From the NCBI GenBank assembly GCA_016720905.1, contig JADKJT010000030.1, positions 186,001 to 250,000 of the forward strand: 64,000 nt of DNA. Direction: 5' to 3'. Under the pieces are notes generated by a model. It was not told where the DNA came from. It did not search any database and was given only the letters and a program-made list of their open reading frames with translations. Source of the DNA: Gemmatimonadaceae bacterium. Lineage in GTDB: Bacteria; Gemmatimonadota; Gemmatimonadetes; Gemmatimonadales; Gemmatimonadaceae. The position numbers and the translations under genes are program-made. Positions 27,004-36,146 of this stretch are shown one piece after another. Every line of letters begins with the position of its first letter. Positions within the stretch are counted from its first letter, which is position 1.

Positions 27004-28029
27004 GTGCCCAACTCCGTGACCTACGATTCACCTGTCCAGGCTGCCTCAGCTCGCGCCAGCACCGCGCCACTTCGCCAGGTGGCGTTGCTCATGGTGTGCA
27101 CGCTTGGCCTTGGCGTGATGACAGCCTGCGCGACCGCTGGAAGTGCGGGCCGTGTCGCCGTGCGAGGGGGAGCCGACTCGTCGCTCGCCGCCGCGGTCGC
27201 GCGTGAGCAGGCGGGTGGTGCCACCACGTCATCCGCGATCGGCGTGCCGCCGTTCCAGCTGCTGGCGAAAACCGATGGGCTGTCCGCGCTCGGCTTCGCG
27301 ATCGCCGATCTGTTGACCAGCGATCTCTCGCGCAGTGCCCGGGTGACGGTCGTTGAACGTTCGCGACTGACCGACGTCCTGCGCGAACAGGATCTCGTCC
27401 GCAGCGGGCGTATCGATTCGGCGTCGGCACCGCGTCTGGGCAAGTTGCTTCGGGCCAAGCGTCTGGTGTTGGGCTCGGTCGACACGATGACCGGCGGTCA
27501 GTTGCGCCTGTCTTTGCGTGTGGCCGATGTCGAGAGCGGTGTACTCGATGCGGCGCTCGATGCGCGCGCACCGCTGAACGACGTGCTTGCCGCCGAGAAA
27601 GCGCTGGCGTTGCGGTTGTTCGATGCCCTCGGCGTCACGCTCACTCCGGCCGAACGCGCGTCGGTTGATGCGTATCCCACCACGTCGTTGGCGGCCCTGT
27701 CGGCATATGGCCGTGGTGTGCAAGCGGACTTCCTTGGAGATCGCCGCCGAGCCATCGATGAGTTCGAAAAAGCACTCGTGGTCGATCCAGGGTTCAGTCA
27801 GGCACGTGATCGCGCGACGCAGATGAAATCGGAAGCCCGTCGGTCTGCGGAGGCCCCGTCGGTGTTGCCGGGCATTCGCTCGATCAATGCCCCCGTCACG
27901 GGCACCGTCGATCGCGTGAACCGCCCCATCGACATCATCACGTCGTTGTCGCGCCCGCTGGCCGGTCCCGGCGATCCGTCTTTTCCCAGCACGATCGTGA
28001 CAGTCGTCATCACAGTGACGCGCCCGTGA
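27004..28029 (+). CDS. CsgG/HfaB-like lipoprotein with a TPR-like tail
   Basis: A GTG at 27004 follows GAGGA by five bases. The 341-residue product has a lipobox (CTLGLGVMTAC). The middle contains the CsgG/FlgO-type fold: IADLLTSDLSRSARVTVVER, SRLTDVLREQDLV, and KLLRAKRLVLGSVDTMTGG. A helical, TPR-like segment follows (SAYGRGVQADFLGDRRRAID, EFEKALVVDPGFSQARDRA). CsgG builds the outer-membrane pore of curli secretion, but many CsgG-like proteins lack the pore loop, so secretion is only a possibility. It overlaps the beta-barrel gene by four bases (GTGA). Confidence 0.8.
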   Translation: MPNSVTYDSPVQAASARASTAPLRQVALLMVCTLGLGVMTACATAGSAGRVAVRGGADSSLAAAVAREQAGGATTSSAIGVPPFQLLAKTDGLSALGFAIADLLTSDLSRSARVTVVERSRLTDVLREQDLVRSGRIDSASAPRLGKLLRAKRLVLGSVDTMTGGQLRLSLRVADVESGVLDAALDARAPLNDVLAAEKALALRLFDALGVTLTPAERASVDAYPTTSLAALSAYGRGVQADFLGDRRRAIDEFEKALVVDPGFSQARDRATQMKSEARRSAEAPSVLPGIRSINAPVTGTVDRVNRPIDIITSLSRPLAGPGDPSFPSTIVTVVITVTRP

Positions 28030-29327
28030 GTCGTTTGCAGCGGACAATTGCTGGTGCCGTCACGTCGCAGCAGCGCTGGCGACGGCTGCGCCCGGCCGCG
28101 ACCCTCGCGCTGCTCGCCGTGCTGCCCGTCGCCCGCGGGTCCGCGCAAGAGCGACTGGTGGGCAATCAGTCGGCGGGAATTGGCATGTCGTATGAGAACA
28201 TTCGATTTGGCGGAACGGGACTGCGCCAGTACAACTTCGCGGGATTGGATTCCGCGCGAATCACCGGCGTGCGGCAGATGTCACTGCCCATCACCACCGC
28301 GTTCGCGTTGGGCTCATCGTGGCGCGTCGATCTGACGACACTGTATGCGTCGGCGACGGTGTCGTATCGTGACGCGGCCACGCCCAACAATCGTCGCTCG
28401 GCCACCTTGTCGGGAATCAGCGATGTGCGTGTGCGCGCGACCGGCACGCTGATCAGTGACTTGCTGGTCGCCACGGCCGGCATCAATGTGCCGACCGGGC
28501 GGACCTCACTCACCAATAGAGAGTTCGGCGTCCTGCGTATCATGGCGGCGCCGAGTCTGGGACTTGGCAGTACTCCGGTGGGCGCCGGTGCCAGCGGGAC
28601 AATGGGACTGGTACTCGCTCGGCGCGCCGGACCGTGGTCGATGGCGTTCGGCGGCTCGTATGAGTATCGGGGCAGCTATCAGCCGGTGGCCGCGCTCGTC
28701 GCAGGATCGGCGTCTGCCGATTTCCAACCCGGCGGGGTGATGCGCGCATCGGTAACGGCCGATCGCACGGTCGGTCCGCACCGGCTCAGCGTCGCGCTTG
28801 CGGCTGACGTCTTTGCTGACGATGAACTGCGCACGCCCCCGTCGACCGTAGGGGGCACAACGGGCACGGGTCCGAGCGGCATCACGATTGTCAGACTCGG
28901 ACCGGTCTTCAGCGCCGATGTCCAGATGTTGTTTGCCGTTCCACGGTTTCGGCAGTTCATGGGATATGCGTCGTTCCGTCGGCGCGCGCCGTTCTCTCGC
29001 GATGGCCAAAGTGTGGCCAAGTCCAGCGGGCAGTATTTCGATGCAGGCGTTCGTGCAGCGGTGGCGATGGGACCTCAGCGAGATCTGATTCTCGGTGCGG
29101 ACTCTCGACTGCACGCGGGCCTCGGCGTTGACGAGGGATTGCCAACGTCTGGCGTTGCCAGTGGCGGCCTGTCGGCAGGGCTTGAGATCCGGCGTGGGCT
29201 GTTGTCGTTTCAGCCGTATGTCAGAGCGCAGGGGGGAGTCCTGAAGCAGCGCGGGGTCGGGTCCTCCGCTCCCTCGCAGTCATTCAACGGGCTGGCTGGG
29301 GGCCTCGTGGCCGTCACGCGGTTTTGA
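28026..29327 (+). CDS. Outer-membrane beta-barrel protein coupled to the CsgG-like gene
   Basis: The GTG start overlaps the preceding stop. The 433-residue protein has a signal peptide (ATLALLAVLPVARGSAQ) followed by many alternating polar/hydrophobic strands, such as SWRVDLTTLYASATVSYRDA, RVRATGTLISDLLVATAGIN and GLEIRRGLLSFQPYVRAQGG. The protein ends with a Phe (VAVTRF), the typical BAM-recognised C-terminal residue. It resembles the transporter-type barrel family (Phenol_MetA_deg-like), but I cannot name it. The coupling suggests it works in the outer membrane with the CsgG-like lipoprotein. Confidence 0.75.
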   Translation: MSRLQRTIAGAVTSQQRWRRLRPAATLALLAVLPVARGSAQERLVGNQSAGIGMSYENIRFGGTGLRQYNFAGLDSARITGVRQMSLPITTAFALGSSWRVDLTTLYASATVSYRDAATPNNRRSATLSGISDVRVRATGTLISDLLVATAGINVPTGRTSLTNREFGVLRIMAAPSLGLGSTPVGAGASGTMGLVLARRAGPWSMAFGGSYEYRGSYQPVAALVAGSASADFQPGGVMRASVTADRTVGPHRLSVALAADVFADDELRTPPSTVGGTTGTGPSGITIVRLGPVFSADVQMLFAVPRFRQFMGYASFRRRAPFSRDGQSVAKSSGQYFDAGVRAAVAMGPQRDLILGADSRLHAGLGVDEGLPTSGVASGGLSAGLEIRRGLLSFQPYVRAQGGVLKQRGVGSSAPSQSFNGLAGGLVAVTRF

Positions 29328-29418
29328 GGTGCCATTCTTGCAGGGAAACAGGCTATTCTCCGGTCGGGAACAAGTTGCCATCGTTCGCCAACGTCTATTC
29401 CATAGATCCTTCGCGCCC

Positions 29419-31806
29419 ATGAACCGACAATTCGGATCCACTCTCGCCTTGGCCTCGGCACTGGTGCTGTCTGGCTGCGGCGATCTGGCGAACATGGTGG
29501 CGTCGTCCGGTCCGGCAGACGCGCGCCCCGCGCGGGTGGCCTTCACCGCCTCTATTGCCTCGCCAGCCGCCCGATCTGCGGCTGACGTGGTAAGTCTGCG
29601 CGTCACCACCTCGTACCTGCTGGCTGGTGGCTTGCGCGACACGATTGGCACCCAGACACTGGCGCTCACCTCGGCCTCGACGCAATCCGTGCCGATTCCG
29701 GTCGATCTGGCCGGCTGTCTGGCCGATTCCAATCGTGAGGGCGCGGCAACCGACGGCGGCTGCTCTGTCGTGCTGGAACTGGCATTAAGCGTGAACGACG
29801 CCGTGGTCGATCGGCAGGCGGTCGGGCCACTGCGATTGAAGCCCGGTGCGACGACCGAAGTCAGTCAGCCGGTGACGCTGTTTGAAATCGCGTCCGTGAC
29901 GGTCGCGCCTACGGGCACTGTGTCGCTGATCGTGGGTGGCACCACCACCGTGACACCCAGCGTCAAGGATTCACGAGGACAGGTCGTGACGGGTCGCGCC
30001 GTGGGCTGGAGCACCGACGCGCCGACCGTGGCTACCGTTGATGGCAACGGCAAGGTCACCGCGATCGGTGCCGGACAGGCGCGGATCACGGCGACACTTG
30101 GATCGTTGTCCGGCAGTACACTGGTGCAGGTTGTGCGTCCGCCCGTATCGCTGGTGATCTCGCCGACGACAGGCAGCGGCACTGGCGTTGTGCGTTCCGT
30201 GCCCGCGGGAATCGATTGTCGCATAGTTGCCGGAACCGTTTCAGGCGCCTGTGCCGTCGACTTCGCCGCCGATCTGCAGGTGACGTTGACATCCGTGGCG
30301 GACGCCGGTCAGCAGTTCGGCTCGTGGGGCGGTGCCTGCGTAGGAAGCTCGGTTGGGGCAAGCTGCACGCTGACCATGGCGCAGGCACGTACGGCGTCGG
30401 CACAGTTCACCGCCATGCGTCGAGTTACCGTGGCCAGTGCTGGCACGGATGGCCGTGGACGCGTCACAGGTGGATTCGGCATGGACTGCCGCATTGATGG
30501 CGCCGGTACCACTGGCACCTGCGCTGTTGACGTCGCGGATGGCACACCGGTGACCCTCACCAGCGTGGCCGACGGGGCCAATGCAGGCGTTGTGGCGCAG
30601 GTTTTTGGTGGATGGTCGGGTGACTGCGCGGCTGCGTCAGGGACGTCCTGCACGTTGACGCCAACGGGTGGCAATCGGGCTGCCAGCGTCGGGTTCCTGG
30701 GTGGTAAGGCCGTGAGCGTCGTCATGACGGGGATTGGCGGCGGCTCTGTCACGTCGACCGCTGGCCTTTCCTGCATCCGCAGCGGAGACGTCACGAGCGG
30801 CACGTGCGCGCAAACTGTCTCGCACGGGACAACGGTGACGTTGGTGCCGAACGCCGATCCTCAGTCGGTCTTCGTCGGGTGGAGCGGCGCGTGCGCGGGC
30901 CAGGTTGGTGACTGCACGTTGTCGATGACGCAGGCCCGTTCGGCCATTGCCACGTACACCCGTCGGACCGTTTCACTGAACATGATTCTGACCGGCGGCG
31001 GCAACGGCGTGGTCACGGTAAACGGCATCAGCGGCTGCGATCGTACCAACACGACATTCGGCACCGTCACCTGCGTTCGGGATTACGACATCGGTACCGT
31101 GGTCACACTGAGCGCCAATGCCGGTGCGGGTACCGATTTCCTCGGGAATACCGGCGACTGTGTCGGCATGACGAGCTGCACCCTGGTGATGAGCCAATCT
31201 CGGACGGTGACCAGCGCGTTTGCCGGCACGGTGCTGGTGACCCTGACCATTGAAGGGCTGGCGAGTGGATCCGGTGTGCTGCGCAGCACGGAGTCCACGC
31301 CGCGCATCAACTGTGCGATCGTCGGCGGACAGCCGTCAGGCTCCGGGTGCGTGGCGACCGTTCCCGTTGGCACCTCCATCACGCTGCAAGGCACGGGCAA
31401 CGTCGGGAATGCGCTGACGTTCTGGGGGGGGAGTTGCACCGGTCGTGTGACGCACGAGTGCACGCTGGTGGTCAATGCGCCCATGCGCGCGTCGGCGGGT
31501 TTCTCTGCCGCCATCGACGTCGAGGTGCGGTTGAGCGGTCCGGGTGCCGGCTCGATCACATTCGCGCCGGCGGGTGCGCCGAGTCAGGCGCCATGCGTGG
31601 TGTCCGTGCCGGGAACCCCGGTGTCTTGCCGTTACTCGTTGCCGGGAGGGACGAACGCGGTGTTGCGAGGCTTCTCGGCACCAGGATGGCGCTTTGACGG
31701 ATTTATCGGGCCGTGTGTGGAAAGCGTCAGCAGTACGCCAGTTCAGGAATGCACCTATCGCGGCATCGGCTTCCTGCGGGTCTTCACCGCCGGGTTCATC
31801 CCGTGA
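29419..31806 (+). CDS. Large lipoprotein with a Big_2 domain and InlB-type repeats
   Basis: The ATG at 29419 is chosen for the lipobox (ALASALVLSGC); 30 upstream residues in the same frame look non-coding. Of 795 residues, the first 150 form an unknown domain, then one Big_2 Ig-like domain (GWSTDAPTVATVDGNGKVT). After that come about six repeats with paired cysteines and the FGSWGGAC...CTLTMAQARTASAQF pattern of divergent InlB B-repeats (bacterial repeat domain). The cysteines within each repeat (GDCTLSM, SCTLVMS) probably form disulfides. Surface-exposed adhesin-like function is inferred. Confidence 0.85.
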   Translation: MNRQFGSTLALASALVLSGCGDLANMVASSGPADARPARVAFTASIASPAARSAADVVSLRVTTSYLLAGGLRDTIGTQTLALTSASTQSVPIPVDLAGCLADSNREGAATDGGCSVVLELALSVNDAVVDRQAVGPLRLKPGATTEVSQPVTLFEIASVTVAPTGTVSLIVGGTTTVTPSVKDSRGQVVTGRAVGWSTDAPTVATVDGNGKVTAIGAGQARITATLGSLSGSTLVQVVRPPVSLVISPTTGSGTGVVRSVPAGIDCRIVAGTVSGACAVDFAADLQVTLTSVADAGQQFGSWGGACVGSSVGASCTLTMAQARTASAQFTAMRRVTVASAGTDGRGRVTGGFGMDCRIDGAGTTGTCAVDVADGTPVTLTSVADGANAGVVAQVFGGWSGDCAAASGTSCTLTPTGGNRAASVGFLGGKAVSVVMTGIGGGSVTSTAGLSCIRSGDVTSGTCAQTVSHGTTVTLVPNADPQSVFVGWSGACAGQVGDCTLSMTQARSAIATYTRRTVSLNMILTGGGNGVVTVNGISGCDRTNTTFGTVTCVRDYDIGTVVTLSANAGAGTDFLGNTGDCVGMTSCTLVMSQSRTVTSAFAGTVLVTLTIEGLASGSGVLRSTESTPRINCAIVGGQPSGSGCVATVPVGTSITLQGTGNVGNALTFWGGSCTGRVTHECTLVVNAPMRASAGFSAAIDVEVRLSGPGAGSITFAPAGAPSQAPCVVSVPGTPVSCRYSLPGGTNAVLRGFSAPGWRFDGFIGPCVESVSSTPVQECTYRGIGFLRVFTAGFIP

Positions 31807-31824
31807 TGCTGCGCTGACGTCCAG

Positions 31825-31892
31825 TCAGCGGAACGTGAAAGGGGGCGGTGAAGATGCGTGGTTCGCATCCTCACCGCCCCCGTTCCACTGAC
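31825..31892. terminator. Strong hairpin between convergent surface genes
   Basis: The core arms GGGGGCGGTGAAGATGCG and CGCATCCTCACCGCCCCC (31841-31858 and 31864-31881) pair with one mismatch around TGGTT; flanking GTCAGCGGAACG and CGTTCCACTGAC extend the stem. It is a good bidirectional terminator between the InlB-type lipoprotein and the second CsgG-like gene. Confidence 0.8.
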
Positions 31893-31908
31893 GGAACCGC
31901 CGGCCGGC

Positions 31909-32643
31909 TTACTTCTCGATCGAGGCCAGCCGCACCTTGGCGCGATCAAAGTCCGGGTTCAGCGCAATGGCCTGCTTGTACAGCGACACGGCCTGCGTCT
32001 TGTTCTTCTTGTCCTCAGCTTCCAGGGCCTGGCTCATGGCCATGAGCGCCTTGAACTGATTGGGGCTCTTGGCCGCCGGTGTGGTGGCGCTGGCGGTCTT
32101 GAGGGCGGGCAGCTTGAGCCCCGCGTTGACCTTGGATCCAAGCTGGATGACCATCTGCAACAGATTGTCGGCGTTGCCCGTGACCGATTCCGTGTACTCG
32201 ATGGCCGACGTCTCGGTGTTCACGGCGCGCACATCGATGCGCATGTTCCGCTTCGGATCGATGACGAACGTGCCCATGAGCATATGGCGGGCGCCAAGCG
32301 TCTTGCCCAGTTTGACGGCGGTCTCCTTGTCCACCCGATCGCTGTTCTGCAGATTCTGCTCTTCGATCAGGCTCTGCAGCCGGTCGCGCTCCACGACGCG
32401 CACGGCGTTATTCTGAGCCAGTTCGGTGATGAGCATCTCCGCCATACCTTTGCTGAGCGGAGCGTACGACGCGTTGTCGATCAGCGCACCGTTGGTGAAG
32501 TAAAGGACGGCGATCGTCGGACGTTGGTTGGCGGCAGTGCCTTGGCCAGAAACCGGCACAGCCGACACCGCCAGGGTCGCTGCCGCCATCAGCAGCGATC
32601 GCGAACGGTTCGACCGACGTAGAGCTTTCAGGATCACGGACAT
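31909..32643 (-). CDS. Exported CsgG-like protein
   Basis: An ATG at 32643 follows GAGG by seven bases; an upstream in-frame extension is not favoured. The 244-residue product has a signal peptide (SLLMAAATLAVSAVPVSGQG) and a CsgG/FlgO-type domain: TIAVLYFTNGALIDNASYA, MAEMLITELAQNNAVRVVER, DRLQSLIEEQNLQNSDRVDK and GARHMLMGTFVIDPKRNM. The C-terminal 60 residues form TPR-like helices (FKALMAMSQALEAEDKKNK). It is divergent from the Ser/Thr kinase gene and probably belongs to the same surface module as the other CsgG-like protein. Confidence 0.82.
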   Translation of the reverse strand: MSVILKALRRSNRSRSLLMAAATLAVSAVPVSGQGTAANQRPTIAVLYFTNGALIDNASYAPLSKGMAEMLITELAQNNAVRVVERDRLQSLIEEQNLQNSDRVDKETAVKLGKTLGARHMLMGTFVIDPKRNMRIDVRAVNTETSAIEYTESVTGNADNLLQMVIQLGSKVNAGLKLPALKTASATTPAAKSPNQFKALMAMSQALEAEDKKNKTQAVSLYKQAIALNPDFDRAKVRLASIEK

Positions 32644-32773
32644 GCGAGCACCTCGATGGAGGGAAATTTCTGCACCTCCTACAACGTCGTGCCTTTCGCG
32701 CCATATCGTCAATAGCTGGACCGCATTTCACTGTCGGCCGACCTGTTTCTCCTGACTGGAATACCCGAGCACC

Positions 32774-34576
32774 ATGCCCAAGACCTGTACCTCCTGCGGC
32801 ACGACCTACCCCGACACAACGGTATTCTGCCCGACTGACGGCACGGCCTTGCGAATGGATGAGGTCGGCGGTGACCTCGTCGGTAGCGTGATCGCCGATC
32901 GTTATCTGGTGGGAAAGCTCCTTGGCGAAGGCGGCATGGGAAAGGTCTATCTCGCGACGCACGTGCGCCTGCCGCAGAAGGCTGCCATCAAAGTCCTGCA
33001 TAACGACATGGTGAAGGATGCCGGCGCCGTCGCGCGGTTTAATCGCGAGGCCGCCAACGCGGCGCGCATCGAGCACGATCGCGTGGCCCGGGTGTTCGAT
33101 TTCGGTGAGACGAGCGATGGCCATTGGTACATCGCGATGGAGTTCGTACCAGGCAAGACCCTGCGCGATGTGCTGGACGAGGACGGTCGCATGACCCCGG
33201 TGCGGGCGGCGAATCTCGTGTATCAGGTGGCGGAAGGGTTGGATGCCGCGCATCGCCTCAACATCGTGCATCGGGACCTCAAACCGGACAACATCCTCGT
33301 CATCACCGACGAGAGCGGCGTTGATCGCTGCAAAGTGGTGGACTTCGGTATCGCCAAGGTGACGAACAGCACCGAGACACAGCTCACGCAGATGGGCATG
33401 CTCGTGGGCACGCCCGATTACATGAGCCCGGAGCAGGTGCTTGGTGAGCAGCTGGACGGACGGAGTGATGTCTACGCGCTGGCGCTGGTCGCGTACGAAA
33501 TGTTCTCCGGTGCGTTGACGTTTGACGGCACGACACCCGAGCGCAAACTCACCGCGCGCTTGATTCAGGATGCGCGTCGATTGTCCGAGGTCGCGCCCGA
33601 CATCGAATGGCCGGCGGCATTGCAGGCGGCGTTCGATCATGCGTTGGTGCGCGAACCCGAAGGACGCACGGCGAGTGCGCTCGAGTTTGGTGATGCGATC
33701 GTGAACGCCGTTGAGGCATGGACGGGACTTTCCGTGCTGCGTGCGCGCACGCCGATGTCGACGCCAGCCATTGTCTCCGCCGCCAACGAGAGTACGAGTT
33801 CGCTGGCGCGCCCGACGCCCATGTCCTCGCCGACCGCGGCGCCGGTGCGGGCGGCCGCGCCCACGGCAACAAACGGCCGACCCGCCACACCTGGTGCGGG
33901 TACGTCAGCCAGTAAGCTGGCGATTCCGGAGCCGTCGCCCAAGAAGCGCCCGCCCATCGCGGCTATCGCGGCGGTGGTGCTGGCTCTCGCGGCCGGCGGC
34001 GGCTATTTCGCCTTCGGTCGCGATGGATCGAACGACGTGGTTGCTCCTGTGGTTGCGGCGCCGGAAGTGGCGTCGCAGTCGCCGGCGACGACACCGGTCT
34101 CAACACCGTCGGCGCCCGTACCGAATGCGGCCGGTGGATCCGCTCCAGTGACGCGACCGGGTAGCGGCGCGGCACGTACGACGACGCCACCAGTCGCCGC
34201 CCCGCCGGCTTCAGGCACGGTGGCGCCGCCGCCGGCCGCGCCGAGTGTGCCGGTGGCGAGTGGTGTGAGTGCGGCAGACGCCGCGAACGCGAGGCAGGAA
34301 CTTGATGGAATCAGAACGGCATTGAGCACGGCGCCCGATGACCAAGATGCGATCGTCGGCAATAAGGCCATCCCACAGCTCACGCGATTGCTGCCGCGCC
34401 TTGGTTCGGCAACGGATAGTGCGTGGGCCTACCTCGGACTGGCGGTGGCGTATGGTATGGCGGAACGACCCGATCGCGCCTGCGAGCCATTCCGGAACGC
34501 CAAGCGCCTCGCCACCAGGTCAGAACAACGAACACAAATCGAAGGACTTTCCGCGATTCTCACGTGCGCGCCTTAG
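32774..34576 (+). CDS. Membrane Ser/Thr protein kinase with N-terminal zinc ribbon
   Basis: The 600-residue protein begins with a metal-binding motif, CTSCG then CPTDG. A complete Hanks-type kinase domain runs from about residue 45 to 310. It has the glycine loop LGEGGMGKVYLA, Lys73 in AAIKVL, catalytic Asp168 in HRDLKPDN, Asp190 in DFGIAK, and GTPDYMSPEQ. A Pro/Ala-rich linker leads to a transmembrane helix around 395-415 (AAIAAVVLALAAGGGYFAF) and a Pro/Ala/Thr-rich extracytoplasmic region. A small helical domain with TPR-like spacing ends the protein. No sensor domain is evident. It probably phosphorylates envelope or regulatory targets; divergence from the CsgG-like gene suggests a link. 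Confidence 0.93.
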   Translation: MPKTCTSCGTTYPDTTVFCPTDGTALRMDEVGGDLVGSVIADRYLVGKLLGEGGMGKVYLATHVRLPQKAAIKVLHNDMVKDAGAVARFNREAANAARIEHDRVARVFDFGETSDGHWYIAMEFVPGKTLRDVLDEDGRMTPVRAANLVYQVAEGLDAAHRLNIVHRDLKPDNILVITDESGVDRCKVVDFGIAKVTNSTETQLTQMGMLVGTPDYMSPEQVLGEQLDGRSDVYALALVAYEMFSGALTFDGTTPERKLTARLIQDARRLSEVAPDIEWPAALQAAFDHALVREPEGRTASALEFGDAIVNAVEAWTGLSVLRARTPMSTPAIVSAANESTSSLARPTPMSSPTAAPVRAAAPTATNGRPATPGAGTSASKLAIPEPSPKKRPPIAAIAAVVLALAAGGGYFAFGRDGSNDVVAPVVAAPEVASQSPATTPVSTPSAPVPNAAGGSAPVTRPGSGAARTTTPPVAAPPASGTVAPPPAAPSVPVASGVSAADAANARQELDGIRTALSTAPDDQDAIVGNKAIPQLTRLLPRLGSATDSAWAYLGLAVAYGMAERPDRACEPFRNAKRLATRSEQRTQIEGLSAILTCAP

Positions 34577-34591
34577 TCGTACAGTAATCCT

Positions 34592-34619
34592 CCCGTCTCC
34601 CGTCTCCCGTCTCCCGTCT
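34592..34619. repeat. Four tandem CCCGTCT units
   Basis: Four perfect 7-base copies of CCCGTCT lie between the kinase gene stop and the start of the next gene, ending six bases before its ATG. The same unit appears in the intergenic repeat at 22900-23003. The units occupy the position where a ribosome site for the next gene would be expected. Confidence 0.9.
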
Positions 34620-34624
34620 CCCTC

Positions 34625-35593
34625 ATGACCACCAGCCGGCGCGATTTCCTGCGGGTGTCCGGTGGGTGTCTGGCGCACGTCATGCTCATGTCAGCGTGCG
34701 CCGGTCGTGGTACGCGCGCGCGCTGGACCGCGCCGACGAATCCGACCGTCGTGACAACCCCATTTGCACGACTCGATGCCATTGGTGCGGATACGTGGGC
34801 GGTCATCTCGACGCCGCTGGGTGGCGACCGCACCACCTTTGCCAATGGCGGTATTATCGCCGGGCGAACCGGCGTGATCGCCATCGAGGGCTTCTATCGT
34901 CCTGCCGGTGCGACGTGGCTGGCGCAGCATGCGCGGGCGTTGACCGGTCGATGGCCAACACACGTGGTCCTCACGCACTACCATGTCGATCACGCCGCGG
35001 GAGTGAGCGGGTACGTCGGCTCGACCACGCCCGCGTTGCGCACCACGGCCATCACCCGTGAGCTTGCCACCGGAGGTGGTCCGGTGGCCCCTGCCCGTGA
35101 CGACGCCTTGATGCGGGCGTTCGCGGACGTGGTGATCGTCAACGCCGCCCAGCCCGGTGTGATTGACTTGGGGAATCGCCGTGTCGATCTAGTGGGCTTG
35201 CATGGCCACACGCGCAGCGATCTGGCCCTGGTCGACGAGGATGCCGGTATCACCTTCGCGGGCGATCTGCTGTGGAATGGCATGTTCCCCAACTTCGTCG
35301 ATGCAACCCCCACGCAGCTGTCGGTGTCTATCAAACATCTGGCCGCACGAACGCGCGACGCGTTTGTGCCCGGACATGGCGCCACGGCGGATACCGCGAG
35401 TGTCGCGCGCTACATCAACCTGCTGGCTGATCTCGAAGCGACCGCGCGACGTGGGCACGCGGCCGGTCGATCGGCGGCGGAAGCGGCGACCGGGTATGTC
35501 GTGCCGGCGGCGCTTGGCGAATGGATGGCCAGTCAGGTTGGCGTCGAACGGGCCATGACGGCGTGGTATCGGGAATTGGACGCGTCGAGGTAA
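34625..35593 (+). CDS. Exported metallo-beta-lactamase-fold hydrolase
   Basis: The 322-residue protein has a twin-arginine signal (TTSRRDFLRVSGGC) ending in a possible lipobox (LMSAC). The MBL core includes HYHVDHAAG (HxHxDH zinc motif), GLHGHTRSDLALV (third His) and TFAGDLLWNG (bridging Asp). DAFVPGHGATAD supplies the last His. The C-terminus is helical. Similar Tat-exported proteins in the glyoxalase II/SoxH-like group hydrolyse unknown substrates. No Shine-Dalgarno is visible; the 7-base repeats lie immediately upstream. Confidence 0.87.
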   Translation: MTTSRRDFLRVSGGCLAHVMLMSACAGRGTRARWTAPTNPTVVTTPFARLDAIGADTWAVISTPLGGDRTTFANGGIIAGRTGVIAIEGFYRPAGATWLAQHARALTGRWPTHVVLTHYHVDHAAGVSGYVGSTTPALRTTAITRELATGGGPVAPARDDALMRAFADVVIVNAAQPGVIDLGNRRVDLVGLHGHTRSDLALVDEDAGITFAGDLLWNGMFPNFVDATPTQLSVSIKHLAARTRDAFVPGHGATADTASVARYINLLADLEATARRGHAAGRSAAEAATGYVVPAALGEWMASQVGVERAMTAWYRELDASR

Positions 35594-35799
35594 CGCCGCT
35601 TCACCCAGGACTCAGCTGCCTGTGACGCGGGAACGATGCCGTCAGATCGATATGCTGTTGTAGGAAACCGACGCCACACAGCGCCTCGTGCGCACGTGCG
35701 TGCGTCCGGCGCCCGACAGTGGACGAGCGCTCCCGGTCTCGTATCCGTCGGCGCACGCGCGACGGCTGCCAACCACGACCCGCGCTCCCCTCCTGCCTG

Positions 35800-36013
35800 G
35801 GCCCGCCGTTGGAGTGCGTCCGGGCAGCGCGGGGTGTCGTGGTTTGATGTGCTGAACGCGGACGGACGCTACCTCCGGACCGTGATGGTGCCAGCCGATT
35901 GTACGACGCTCCCCGCGCCGGTGGTGCGCAATGGCGTGATGGCCTGCGTGCAACTGGCCCCCGAAACCGATGCCGAAACCGTGGTGATCGCCAGGATTCC
36001 GGGGCGTCGATAG
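35800..36013 (+). pseudogene. Probable remnant of a six-bladed beta-propeller protein
   Basis: The last 57 residues of a short open frame read FDVLNADGRYLRTVMVP, then PAPVVRNGVMACVQLAPETDAETVVIARIP. This matches the C-terminal blade of secreted propeller proteins, usually of 300 or more residues (DADGRYLGTV, then a later DVxYVVRYR-like end). Upstream bases encode no other blade and no signal peptide. It may be a decaying gene or a chance match. Confidence 0.4.
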
Positions 36014-36146
36014 CTGAACGCCCGTTGAGGCGCGGCGCGCTGGCGCACCGGACGGCGTCAGGCCATGTTCGTCGTGATCGGTCAGTGAACCAACTCGCGC
36101 GATGGGCGCGCGACGTGCGTTCCGGCCCCAGGGAGACTTGCTCGTG

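Noticed and set aside
29329..29418. Earlier start of the InlB-type lipoprotein
   Set aside because: It would place 30 residues before the lipobox, which is inconsistent with lipoprotein export.
33637..34383. Minus-strand open frames opposite the kinase
   Set aside because: They arise from the Ala/Pro-rich linker and have no start site or conserved domain.
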